Origin: Thiotrichaceae bacterium
GTDB taxonomy: Bacteria > Pseudomonadota > Gammaproteobacteria > Thiotrichales > Thiotrichaceae
DNA length: 20,349 nucleotides
Direction: 5' to 3'
Assembly (NCBI GenBank): GCA_026992705.1
Contig: JALWYT010000152.1
Coordinates: forward strand, 1-20,349
Part shown: positions 6,517 to 13,879 of the stretch, one piece after another
Position numbering within the stretch: position 1 is the first letter of the stretch
Layout of the letters: each line of letters starts with the position of its first letter
Notes under the pieces: generated by a model
Databases searched by the model: none
What the model was told of the DNA's origin: nothing
Seen by the model: the letters and a program-made list of their open reading frames with translations, nothing else
Position numbers and translations under genes: made by a program

Positions 6517-7560
6517 ATGAATGACTGGTTAGATTTAGCGGTTAAGCCATTGGATAGTGCTATTTATGAACAGGCGTTGGCTCATCAAGCGGTGCTGACT
6601 AAGCCGCCTAAGGCATTGGGTCAGTTAGAAGATATTGCGGTACATTTTGCTCAAATGCAAGGCACAGTAAAACCAAAGCTGGATAAGGTTCATATCAGTG
6701 TGTTTGCGGCTGATCATGGCGTTGCAGATGAAGGGGTGTCGGCATTTCCGCAGGTGGTTACGGCGGAGATGGTTAAGAATTTTGTGCGAGGTGGAGCGGC
6801 AATTAGTGTCTTGGCGGATTATTGTCAAGCGACGTTTGAAATTATTGATGTTGGTGTAAAAGATTTTGCTGAAATGGATGGAGTGATTTCGCACCGAGCA
6901 GGCAATGGTACAGCTAATTTTGCTAAACAGTCAGCAATGTCACGTGATGAATTAGATATAGCCTTACAAGCAGGGGCAGAGGCAGCTCAGCGAGCGAGTG
7001 AAAGCGATTGTTTTGTTGCCGGTGAAATGGGCATTGCGAATACTTCCTCTGCAACGGCGATGGCTTGTTTATTGCTCAACAAAAGCCCACAGCAATTAAC
7101 AGGTGCAGGAACAGGCTTGGATAATGCTGGCATACAGCACAAAGCAGGGGTTATTGAGCAGGCATTAGCATTGCATCATTCATTAGATTCTGAGGATAAG
7201 TTTGCAGTATTGCAGGCTGTCGGAGGCTTTGAGATTGCGGCGATGGTGGGGGCTTATCTGCGATGTGCTCAATTAGGCGTTCCGATTATTGTTGATGGAT
7301 TTATCAGCACGGCAGCCGCTTTGCAGGCAATTCATATCAATAAAGATGTGCAAAATTGGATGTTGTTTGCTCATACATCGGCGGAGCAGGGGCATAGAAT
7401 TTTACTTGAGGTATTGCAAGCTCAGGCTATTCTTAATTTGAATATGCGACTAGGGGAAGGCAGCGGTGCAGCGACGGCGATTGCGATTATTCAGCAAGCC
7501 ATTGCATTGCATAATAATATGGCAACATTTACTGAGGCTGGAGTGTCCGAAAAAGCGTGA
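6517..7560 (+). CDS. cobT: Nicotinate-nucleotide-dimethylbenzimidazole phosphoribosyltransferase
   Basis: The 347-residue product is a full-length CobT. It contains PPKALGQLEDIA (residues 28-39), the ADHGVADEGVSAFPQ block, GEMGIANTSSAT, TGAGTGLDNAG and the catalytic Glu314 in RLGEGSGAA, equivalent to Glu317 of the Salmonella enzyme. CobT transfers phosphoribose from nicotinate mononucleotide to 5,6-dimethylbenzimidazole, giving alpha-ribazole phosphate, the lower ligand precursor of cobalamin. The ATG is preceded by TAAGGA at a 7-nt spacing. The gene leads a cobT-cobC-cobS unit, and its TGA overlaps the GTG of cobC. No cobU/cobP kinase gene lies beside it. Confidence 0.96.
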   Translation: MNDWLDLAVKPLDSAIYEQALAHQAVLTKPPKALGQLEDIAVHFAQMQGTVKPKLDKVHISVFAADHGVADEGVSAFPQVVTAEMVKNFVRGGAAISVLADYCQATFEIIDVGVKDFAEMDGVISHRAGNGTANFAKQSAMSRDELDIALQAGAEAAQRASESDCFVAGEMGIANTSSATAMACLLLNKSPQQLTGAGTGLDNAGIQHKAGVIEQALALHHSLDSEDKFAVLQAVGGFEIAAMVGAYLRCAQLGVPIIVDGFISTAAALQAIHINKDVQNWMLFAHTSAEQGHRILLEVLQAQAILNLNMRLGEGSGAATAIAIIQQAIALHNNMATFTEAGVSEKA

Positions 7561-8150
7561 CCACAACGATTATTGATTTACTTCGCCATGGACAAGTTGA
7601 TGGCGAAGATGTGTTTCGTGGCTCAACAGATGTTGCTCTAAGTGAAACAGGAAAACAGCAGATGCAAGCAGCGGTAGCAGATTTTAAAGGCTGGGATTTT
7701 ATTATCAGCTCACCGCTTAAGCGATGTGCTAATTTTGCCAAGCAACTAGCCGAGCAGCATCAGCTTCCTTATGACACGCGAACACGCTTACAGGAAATCC
7801 ATTTTGGCGATTGGGAAGGCTTGTCGCCTGATGAAATATTGGCGAATAATCATGGCTTATTAAACGCTTGGTGGAATAACCCAACACAGGTTACGCCGCC
7901 TAATGGTGAGTCTTTTCAGCATTTTCGTTATCGAGTTTTAGAATGTTGGCAAGAATTAATTGATGAATACAAAAGTCAGACCTTATTAATAAGCACTCAT
8001 GCAGGGGTCATTCGTATTATTTTGATGAAAATTCTAGGTATGCAGGAAGAAAACCTGTTTAGAATTGATGTTGGCTATGCCTGTTTAAGTCGTATCCGAA
8101 TTCATCATGATGAAACAGGCGATTGGGCAAGCTTAATCTCACACGGCTAA
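7557..8150 (+). CDS. cobC: Alpha-ribazole-5'-phosphate phosphatase (histidine phosphatase family)
   Basis: The 197-residue product belongs to the histidine phosphatase superfamily. It has the LLRHGQ motif with catalytic His11, Arg56 in SSPLKRC, the Glu80 acid/base in EIHFGDWEG, and His148 in STHAG. Between cobT and cobS it is best read as CobC, which removes phosphate from alpha-ribazole phosphate or from adenosylcobalamin phosphate in nucleotide-loop assembly. Without this context it could be mistaken for a phosphoglycerate mutase. The start is a GTG overlapping the cobT stop (GTGA), indicating translational coupling. Confidence 0.92.
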   Translation: MTTTIIDLLRHGQVDGEDVFRGSTDVALSETGKQQMQAAVADFKGWDFIISSPLKRCANFAKQLAEQHQLPYDTRTRLQEIHFGDWEGLSPDEILANNHGLLNAWWNNPTQVTPPNGESFQHFRYRVLECWQELIDEYKSQTLLISTHAGVIRIILMKILGMQEENLFRIDVGYACLSRIRIHHDETGDWASLISHG

Positions 8151-8154
8151 TCAC

Positions 8155-8898
8155 ATGGCAAACTCCTCGCTACAAACACATTTACACTATTATTGGATTG
8201 CTCAAAGCTTCCTAACACGCTTGCCTGTGCCGCCATCAAAACAGTTTACTGATAAAGCCGTAGGGCGTTCGCTACTTTATTACCCTGCGGTGGGCTTACT
8301 AATTGGCTGCATACTTAGCTTGCTCGCGTGGTTGTTTGCCAATTCATCTGCTTTGCTAGCTGCCGTTATTATTTGCACGGCTTGGGTATTAATCACCGGA
8401 GCCTTGCATTTAGATGGCTTAGCCGATAGTGCTGATGCGTGGTTAGGTGGGCATGGCAACAAAGAGCGGATTTTTAGCATTATGAAAGACCCACGCTCAG
8501 GCACGGCGGGTGTCGCTGCTATTGTATTGCTACTGATGCTAAAAGTTGCCGCTCTTGCAACGCTTATTGAACAATCAAGCTGGGGAACGCTCTTTTTTGC
8601 CCCAATCCTTGCCCGTTGGAGCGTATTGGCTCTGCTCTTATTTTTACCCTCGGCTAAACCTGAGGGGATTGCATATTTAATGAAGCAGAACTTACCATTT
8701 GACCATAGTTTCGCCGTGCTGATTAGTTTGGGAATTATCCTATTCTTTTTATCCCCTTGGGCATTGATTATCACTATTATCAGCTTACTATTACTTAACT
8801 ATATGATGATGAAGCAAATTGCTGGAATAACAGGGGATACACTAGGAGCAAGTATTGAAATCGTTGAGGCGATGGTTTTGGTACTTATAAGTGTTTAA
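8155..8898 (+). CDS. cobS: Adenosylcobinamide-GDP ribazoletransferase (cobalamin synthase)
   Basis: The 247-residue protein is a polytopic inner-membrane enzyme of normal CobS length. The family hallmark is clear: an Asp-rich HLDGLADSADAW motif (85-96, with Asp87, Asp91 and Asp94) followed by KDPRSGTAG (111-119). Hydrophobic segments lie at about 43-61, 66-82, 118-135, 148-163 and 188-219. CobS joins adenosylcobinamide-GDP to alpha-ribazole (or its phosphate), the last or next-to-last step of adenosylcobalamin synthesis. It starts 4 nt after the cobC stop with no strong ribosome-binding site, consistent with coupling. The gene converges with the hypothetical membrane-protein gene downstream. 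Confidence 0.96.
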   Translation: MANSSLQTHLHYYWIAQSFLTRLPVPPSKQFTDKAVGRSLLYYPAVGLLIGCILSLLAWLFANSSALLAAVIICTAWVLITGALHLDGLADSADAWLGGHGNKERIFSIMKDPRSGTAGVAAIVLLLMLKVAALATLIEQSSWGTLFFAPILARWSVLALLLFLPSAKPEGIAYLMKQNLPFDHSFAVLISLGIILFFLSPWALIITIISLLLLNYMMMKQIAGITGDTLGASIEIVEAMVLVLISV

Positions 8899-8945
8899 TT
8901 GTGTATTTCTTTCCTATGCTTCCTAAAATATTGAGTACGCGAGGC

Positions 8946-9365
8946 TCAGGGGCGATGGCGTGATACCGACAACATCCCTTGTATCCTATTGTTAGGATGC
9001 ATATATTTACTAATAACTCCATGTAATAGGGCAATGGTTGCACCAACAATTGATACCCATAACAACAGATCCCAGATATTACCACTATCCTTTATTCTTG
9101 GGGCTAATACTATAATTGGCAACATAACACCTAGAGCAGCAATGAAGCTGTATATTTGTCGCCCGTGTATAATTGACAATTCACGAAGAAACACTGAAAT
9201 TCCTGCTATAATACCAATAATTGTTATTATAAATATTTCGGTATCAGTCACTGATATAAAAAATAGGGCAGCAAGACCAAACACAATAAGATAGATGTGC
9301 CAGTATTTAGACCAGTGCTTCCATTCTCTGGAGGCTAACGCTGCTTCTTTATCCCTCATCTTCAT
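8946..9365 (-). CDS. Hypothetical membrane protein, four predicted helices
   Basis: This 139-residue product is not recognised. It has a charged N-terminus (1-20) and four hydrophobic stretches, at about 23-40, 43-60, 70-87 and 97-115, and a polar tail, so it is probably a small integral membrane protein. The ATG at 9363-9365 has TTAGGA upstream at a 9-nt spacing, which supports it as a real gene. It lies 87 nt beyond the anti-sigma gene on the same strand and could belong to the same unit, but no function can be assigned. The C-terminal residues (about 130-139) lie in a locally GC-richer patch, and an overlapping frame carries a longer tail, so the 3' end may have changed by a frameshift. 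Confidence 0.6.
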   Translation of the reverse strand: MKMRDKEAALASREWKHWSKYWHIYLIVFGLAALFFISVTDTEIFIITIIGIIAGISVFLRELSIIHGRQIYSFIAALGVMLPIIVLAPRIKDSGNIWDLLLWVSIVGATIALLHGVISKYMHPNNRIQGMLSVSRHRP

Positions 9366-9452
9366 TGATAGAAATCCTAACCGTTAACTTTAGAGGTTTA
9401 TCACTCTGATAAGCAAATAGCTCTAACTATTGATATTTTGTTTTGAACATTG

Positions 9453-10175
9453 TTAATTATCTATCATAACCTTTAAGTCACCTTGGTAGAGTATTTTTCC
9501 TTGAGGCTTATCGAGTTTTTTATTGTCTTTATGTTCTATACTAATTGCAAAGCTTTTAACACTTGCTAGTTTTTTCCACATTTTTTTATCAATTTTTATT
9601 GTGGAGGTAGTGGATTTATGGAGTGTTCCCATCAATATCGGTGGTTTGTTTTTTTTCTTAGGTAAACACCATAACTTTAATTCCATATTGTCATCAATTT
9701 TAAGTGTTTGTATTAATTGGATATGGATACCATCATTGGGTTTAACCATTGCCATCGCGATAGGTTGATGTTGTTCTGTTTCTAATATCGCAACGTAAGC
9801 TTGTACAGAAGATGAAGGGAACAATACAACACTTAAAGCAATAATTGAGGCTGTAATCATCCCTATAAATTTGAGTTTTAGAGATTGCCAGTATGAATTA
9901 TTAGGCTGTTGTTGTATTTTTTTTTCTTGCTTTATTTCCTTTTCAAGTTTCTTCCATACTCGTTTATTAGGTTGTTTGTTAGGTAATAATTCAGCGAGAC
10001 TGGCAAATTGCTTTTCATAGGCTTCTGTTGTTGCTCTTAGATAGAGATGTTGTTCCATAAGCTGTTCAAAACGTAATCTCGCTCTACCGTGCATCATGCC
10101 AATTGCATATTCCATTGCTAAACGTTCGAATAATTCAGGGTCTTGATAGCGTTGTAGTTTTTTTATTTCAGACAT
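9453..10175 (-). CDS. RskA-type membrane anti-sigma factor
   Basis: With the start at the ATG at 10173-10175 the product has 240 residues. The N-terminal part (about 10-60) has the alpha-helical pattern of RskA-type anti-sigma domains, with EYAIGMMHGRARLRFEQ. It contains no Cys, so it is not a zinc-dependent anti-sigma domain. One membrane helix follows at about 103-119. The C-terminal extracytoplasmic part resembles the RskA domain, ending in the typical ILYQGDL pattern (228-234). RskA-like proteins hold an ECF sigma factor at the membrane until released by a signal. The gene overlaps the end of the sigma gene by 13 nt. This start has AAGG 8-9 nt upstream; an in-frame ATG at 10208 would add 11 residues. 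Confidence 0.85.
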   Translation of the reverse strand: MSEIKKLQRYQDPELFERLAMEYAIGMMHGRARLRFEQLMEQHLYLRATTEAYEKQFASLAELLPNKQPNKRVWKKLEKEIKQEKKIQQQPNNSYWQSLKLKFIGMITASIIALSVVLFPSSSVQAYVAILETEQHQPIAMAMVKPNDGIHIQLIQTLKIDDNMELKLWCLPKKKNKPPILMGTLHKSTTSTIKIDKKMWKKLASVKSFAISIEHKDNKKLDKPQGKILYQGDLKVMIDN

Positions 10176-10702
10176 AGTCTTAACCTTTTTAAGCCACGAC
10201 GTATCCATGCTTTAACTGTCCCCAATGGCTTGTTTAATTGTTTGGACATTTCTTCATGAGTATGACCATAGTAGAATGACATTAAAATACATTCCTTTTG
10301 TTCAGGTTTTAAGTAACTTAAACAGTGCATTAATTTGATGGTATCCTCACTTAGACTACTAAATTGATCGGGTTCTAAAGCTTCACTTGCAAATTCAATA
10401 CCCTCATATACAACCTCTATTTCAACAGGACGAGATTGTAGACTGCGTAGTTTATCAAGTGTTTCATTTCTGACAATTATTGTTATCCATGTTACAGCTC
10501 TTCCTTTAGTGGGTATAAAATGATGGGCATTACTCCAAATTTTCATATAAGCTTCTTGTAAGACATCTTCTGCTAAACTTTTATGTTTGAGCATATGAAT
10601 ACACAAGGCATACATGCGTGGTGAAGTTATTTCATAAAGTTTTTTAAACGCCGTTGCGTCATGTTGAGCACATCGTGCTAGTAGCTCGTCACAGTCAGTC
10701 AT
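10163..10702 (-). CDS. ECF (sigma-70 family) RNA polymerase sigma factor, SigK-like
   Basis: Starting at the ATG at 10700-10702 the product has 179 residues, a usual ECF length. Region 2 lies at about 21-90, with AEDVLQEAYMKIW (44-56) and the TWITIIVRN segment (71-79). Region 4 lies at about 125-178, with the helix-turn-helix around HTHEEMSKQLNKPLGTVKAWI (147-167). No region 1.1 or 3 is present. Paired with an RskA-type anti-sigma it fits the SigK/RskA group; the signal and target genes are unknown. An upstream ATG at 10783 is in frame but adds 27 residues outside the usual fold and lacks a ribosome-binding site. For the chosen ATG, AAGGA is rather far (13 nt), so the start is not certain. 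Confidence 0.88.
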   Translation of the reverse strand: MTDCDELLARCAQHDATAFKKLYEITSPRMYALCIHMLKHKSLAEDVLQEAYMKIWSNAHHFIPTKGRAVTWITIIVRNETLDKLRSLQSRPVEIEVVYEGIEFASEALEPDQFSSLSEDTIKLMHCLSYLKPEQKECILMSFYYGHTHEEMSKQLNKPLGTVKAWIRRGLKRLRLCLK

Positions 10703-10820
10703 TAATTTATCTGAATCCTTTGGAAATATTTTTGGTATTCTGGCTGTATTTATTATTTTGTTGTAACACTGTTGATAATACATGATTTCATACTATTACC
10801 ACTATTTTGGAGGGATTAAA

Positions 10821-10942
10821 ATGAATTTAAGTTTGAATACGAGTTTAAAACTTGTTTAGATGCGATATTAGAGAGTATGAGAGGTCGTGTAACGAATGAT
10901 TTATGGGTAGCTTGTCAACGATTCAGAAAAGGCTTCCAATAA
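10821..10942 (+). other. Candidate small ORF with a -1 frameshift, or remnant of a small gene
   Basis: A strong Shine-Dalgarno GGAGGG (10809-10814) sits 6 nt before an ATG at 10821. That frame closes after 12 codons, at TAG 10857-10859. In the -1 frame an open stretch runs to TAA at 10940-10942 and encodes about 40 charged, protein-like residues ending RFRKGFQ. The in-frame heptamer T-TTA-AAA (10844-10850) is a possible slippery site joining the two frames. The stop lies inside the hairpin of a bidirectional terminator. It could be a programmed frameshift, a mutated small gene or chance. The product is not recognised. Confidence 0.3.
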
Positions 10943-10957
10943 GAAGAAGCCCTTTTT
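10927..10957 (-). terminator. Terminator after pnp, possibly bidirectional
   Basis: GGCTTC (10931-10936) pairs with GAAGCC (10946-10951) across a 9-nt loop. On the minus strand it is followed by TTTT, so it can end the pnp transcript about 40 nt after its stop. On the plus strand it is followed by C and TTTTT, so it could also end a transcript of the small ORF. Confidence 0.65.
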
Positions 10958-10988
10958 GTGTTACCTTAATATGATGTATATTGTGTGT

Positions 10989-13076
10989 TTATTCACCCTC
11001 TTGAATCGCTGTTACACTTAAACGCATACGACCTTGACGATCAATTTCTGTAACTTTTACACGAACATTATCACCTTCCTTGAGATAATCTGTAACCTTC
11101 TCAACACGTTCTTTGCTAATTTGGGAAATATGTAATAGACCATCTTTCCCTGGTAGGATGGTGACAAATGCACCAAAGTCCATGATTCTAGCAACTTTAC
11201 CATCATAAATTTTATTAACCTCAACATCTGCGGTAATTTCTTCAATCATCGCTTTTGCTGCATGAGCATCAGCAGCATTAACCGCTGCAATTTTGATATT
11301 ACCTTTATCATCTAAATCAACCGTTGCATTAGTTTGTTCAGTAATTGATCGAATAGTCTCACCGCCTTTACCAATAACCTCACGGACTTTTTCAGGGTTA
11401 ATTTTCATAGTGACATAGCGAGGGGCATAGTCAGAAAGTTCTGCATTAGGCTCGTTAATAACTTTGCCCATTTCTTCAAGAATATGTAAACGAGCTTTTT
11501 TTGCTTGTTCTAGGGCAATCTCCATAATCTCACGAGTAATACCATCAATCTTAATGTCCATTTGTAAGGCATTGATACCATCTGCAGTTCCTGCAACTTT
11601 AAAGTCCATATCACCAAGGTGATCTTCATCACCTAAGATATCAGTTAATACAGCAAAGTCATCACCTTCTTTGATTAGCCCCATTGCAACACCAGCGACA
11701 GGTGCTTTTAGTGGTACACCAGCATCCATCAATGAAAGTGAGCTACCACAGACGCTTGCCATTGAGCTTGAGCCGTTAGATTCAGTGATTTCTGAAACAC
11801 AACGAATGGTGTATGGAAATTCTTCAACACTAGGCATAACAGCAAGTACACCGCGTTTAGCTAGGCGACCGTGACCAATTTCACGACGCTTTGGTGAGCC
11901 AACCATACCTGTTTCACCAACACAATACGGAGGAAAGTTATAATGAAATAGAAAATGATCCTTCTCTTCTCCATCTAAGGCATCAATTTTTTGTGCCTCA
12001 CGTTCTGTACCCAGTGTTGTTATAACAAGGGCTTGAGTTTCACCACGAGTAAACAGTGCTGAACCATGAGTGCGTGGAAGTACCCCCGTACGGATAGTAA
12101 TTGGTCGAACGGTTTTATTATCACGACCATCAATACGAGGATTACCCGCTAAGATACTGCCACGCACAACTTTCTTTTCACATTTTTCAAATGCCACTTC
12201 AAGTTCTATTTCGCTATACCCCGTTTCTTCGGTCATTAGCTCTTCTTTCATGGCTTTTTTGATGCTGCTTATGGTGTCTAAACGCTCTAGTTTTTCAGTG
12301 ATTTTGAATGCAGCGGTTAGTTTTTCTTCACAGAGGTCAAATACAGCTTTAACTAATTCTTCATTTTCCTCTGGAGGTGTCCAGTCCCAAGGTTCATTAT
12401 TAACTTCTTCTTTGAACTCATTGATGGCATGAATCACAGTTTGCATCGACTCATGTCCAAACATAACCGCACCGAGCATGGCTTCTTCGGATAAGCCCTT
12501 AGCCTCTGATTCAACCATTAATACTGCATCTTTTGTGCCTGCAACCACAAGATCTAATTCAGAACTTTCGATGTCAGAAGTACTTGGATTAAGTATATAT
12601 TCACCATTTTTATAGCCAATACGAGCTGCACCAATAGGTCCTTTAAATGGCATACCTGAAATTGAAAGTGCCGCAGAGGAACCAATCATCGCAACGATTT
12701 CAGGATCAACTTCTGGGTTACTTGAAACGACGGTTGCAATAATTTGTACATCATTATTGAAGCCCTTAGGGAATAATGGACGAATAGGACGATCCATTAA
12801 ACGTGCAGTGAGGGTTTCGTTTTCCGATGGGCGACCTTCGCGTTTGAAAAAACTTCCCGGAATACGACCTGCTGCGTAAAACTTTTCAATATAATTTACC
12901 GTTAAAGGGAAGAAATCACGCACTTCATCAGTGTTTTGTTTACCTGTAACAGCAACCATTACAACCGTATCATCCACATTGATCATAACGGTTGCTGATG
13001 CTTGACGTGCAATTTCACCTGTTTCAAGAGTGACGGTACGACCGCCATATTTAAATGATTTTGTTACTTTTGACAT
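10989..13076 (-). CDS. pnp: Polynucleotide phosphorylase
   Basis: A full-length 695-residue PNPase. The order is a first RNase PH domain, an alpha-helical linker, a second and catalytic RNase PH domain with the FNFPPYC-type core and GSSSMASVCG, then a KH domain (about 555-615, with VIGKGGETIR) and an S1 domain (about 620-690, with GKVARIMDFGAFV). The trimer degrades RNA 3' to 5' by phosphorolysis and takes part in the degradosome. The gene follows rpsO after 248 nt that hold a terminator and a long hairpin, the arrangement through which E. coli PNPase controls its own mRNA with RNase III. The start has AGGT 5-6 nt upstream. Confidence 0.98.
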   Translation of the reverse strand: MSKVTKSFKYGGRTVTLETGEIARQASATVMINVDDTVVMVAVTGKQNTDEVRDFFPLTVNYIEKFYAAGRIPGSFFKREGRPSENETLTARLMDRPIRPLFPKGFNNDVQIIATVVSSNPEVDPEIVAMIGSSAALSISGMPFKGPIGAARIGYKNGEYILNPSTSDIESSELDLVVAGTKDAVLMVESEAKGLSEEAMLGAVMFGHESMQTVIHAINEFKEEVNNEPWDWTPPEENEELVKAVFDLCEEKLTAAFKITEKLERLDTISSIKKAMKEELMTEETGYSEIELEVAFEKCEKKVVRGSILAGNPRIDGRDNKTVRPITIRTGVLPRTHGSALFTRGETQALVITTLGTEREAQKIDALDGEEKDHFLFHYNFPPYCVGETGMVGSPKRREIGHGRLAKRGVLAVMPSVEEFPYTIRCVSEITESNGSSSMASVCGSSLSLMDAGVPLKAPVAGVAMGLIKEGDDFAVLTDILGDEDHLGDMDFKVAGTADGINALQMDIKIDGITREIMEIALEQAKKARLHILEEMGKVINEPNAELSDYAPRYVTMKINPEKVREVIGKGGETIRSITEQTNATVDLDDKGNIKIAAVNAADAHAAKAMIEEITADVEVNKIYDGKVARIMDFGAFVTILPGKDGLLHISQISKERVEKVTDYLKEGDNVRVKVTEIDRQGRMRLSVTAIQEGE

Positions 13077-13172
13077 TGTTTACCTATATTTTTTCGTAAC
13101 TACTTCGTCTAAGTAAATAGCAATCACTGACTAGTTTGCATATAAACTAAGTAGTTATATTTTCTCAACATT

Positions 13173-13236
13173 CCACCGGCAGGCTGTTGAAAAAATCTCA
13201 ATGCTATAAGAGCTTTTCAACAACCTTCCTGCGTGG
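13173..13236 (-). promoter_or_regulatory. Long imperfect hairpin in the pnp leader, candidate RNase III site
   Basis: CCAC/GTGG (13173-13176 with 13233-13236), GCAGG/CCTGC and GTTGAAAA/TTTTCAAC form a 64-nt interrupted stem-loop about 97 nt upstream of the pnp start and downstream of the rpsO terminator. In E. coli a double-stranded segment at this place is cut by RNase III as the first step of PNPase autoregulation. The role here is inferred from position and structure. A small mobile palindromic repeat is an alternative reading. Confidence 0.5.
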
Positions 13237-13246
13237 GGGGTTATAC

Positions 13247-13274
13247 AAAAACACCGCATAAATGCGGTGTTTTT
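13247..13274 (-). terminator. Terminator or attenuator between rpsO and pnp
   Basis: ACACCGCA (13251-13258) and TGCGGTGT (13263-13270) form a perfect 8-bp stem with a 4-nt loop, flanked by AAAA and TTTT so that it reads as an intrinsic terminator on either strand. It is 51 nt after the rpsO stop and would set the S15:PNPase transcript ratio by partial termination. Confidence 0.85.
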
Positions 13275-13324
13275 AGGGTTAGGAGACTCATGTATAAATC
13301 AGGGTTTCCTTTATTAAAACCGTA

Positions 13325-13594
13325 TTAACGACGTAAACCTAAACGCTTGATAAGCACTTTATATCGCTCTGAGTCTTTACCATTAAGGTAATCCAACAAT
13401 TTACGGCGTTGGTTTACCATTTTTAGTAAGCCACGACGTGAATGATGGTCGTGGATGTGTTTTTTGAAATGCTCGGTAAGGTGTTTGATGTTGGTTGTTA
13501 ATAACGCAACTTGTACCTCCGGCGACCCGGTATCAGTTTCTGAGCGGCGATATTCAGCTATGATTTTCGCCTTAGTTTCTGCATTCAGAGACAT
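13325..13594 (-). CDS. rpsO: 30S ribosomal protein S15
   Basis: The 89-residue product has exactly the usual bacterial S15 length. The conserved segments are visible: the TDTGSPEVQVALLT block (20-33), HDHHSRRGLL (48-57) and the C-terminal RRKLLDYLNGKDSERY stretch, which bind the 16S rRNA three-way junction in the platform. It lies between truB and pnp, the conserved gammaproteobacterial place. The ATG has GGAG 9 nt upstream. S15 commonly represses its own translation by binding its mRNA leader, and a structured leader is present here. Confidence 0.98.
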   Translation of the reverse strand: MSLNAETKAKIIAEYRRSETDTGSPEVQVALLTTNIKHLTEHFKKHIHDHHSRRGLLKMVNQRRKLLDYLNGKDSERYKVLIKRLGLRR

Positions 13595-13679
13595 TCGTCC
13601 TAAGCTCCAGATTGTGTGTAATTTAGTACACGGTTAAAAATACCATAGAACATTTTGAGCCAACTGCTCTTGACATCCT

Positions 13680-13751
13680 ACGACTCGATAAATCTACCAA
13701 GAAGTTAAGTCAGAGTCGTTTGCCTCTTAGAAAATTTGATCTAACTTAACT
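13680..13751 (-). promoter_or_regulatory. Pseudoknot-compatible structure in the rpsO leader
   Basis: Read on the minus strand, AGTTAAGT (13751-13744) can pair with ACTTAACT (13710-13703), and ACGACTC (13719-13713) with GAGTCGT (13686-13680). The arms alternate A-B-A'-B', the order of an H-type pseudoknot, with connecting lengths of 24, 2 and 16 nt. It ends 85 nt before the rpsO start. It may be an S15 autoregulatory element, but it differs in position from the E. coli pseudoknot. Confidence 0.35.
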
Positions 13752-13754
13752 AAA

Positions 13755-13771
13755 GCTTCCTTAATTGAAGC
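13755..13771 (-). other. Short hairpin between truB and rpsO
   Basis: GCTTC and GAAGC form a 5-bp stem with a 7-nt loop. The run after it (TTTAGTT) is too broken for a convincing terminator. It may be the first stem of the rpsO leader or a weak truB terminator. Confidence 0.3.
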
Positions 13772-13786
13772 ATGGTAAAATGAATA

Positions 13787-13795
13787 ATTTTATCA
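13787..13795 (-). promoter_or_regulatory. Candidate rpsO promoter (extended -10)
   Basis: On the minus strand TG-A-TAAAAT (13795-13787) is an extended -10 element with five of six matches. The -35 position (TAACAA) is poor, which extended -10 promoters tolerate. Its start near 13780 would give rpsO a leader of about 185 nt including the pseudoknot-like arms. Confidence 0.35.
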
Positions 13796-13879
13796 CTGTA
13801 GAGATTGGATTGTTAGTCATGATAGTAATTATTTTGTAACTATTTATGATATTACTACGTTGTTAAGCTAATGTCTCCA

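Noticed and set aside
9453..10208. Longer anti-sigma start at 10208
   Set aside because: It would overlap the sigma gene by 46 nt; the ATG at 10175 has AAGG at good spacing and fits the family's N-terminus better. It is not excluded.
10163..10783. Longer 206-residue form of the ECF sigma factor starting at 10783
   Set aside because: The extra 27 residues fall outside the sigma fold and there is no ribosome-binding site before that ATG.
13670..13698. Consensus TTGACA (13670-13675) on the plus strand
   Set aside because: No acceptable -10 element lies 16-18 nt downstream and no plus-strand gene follows.
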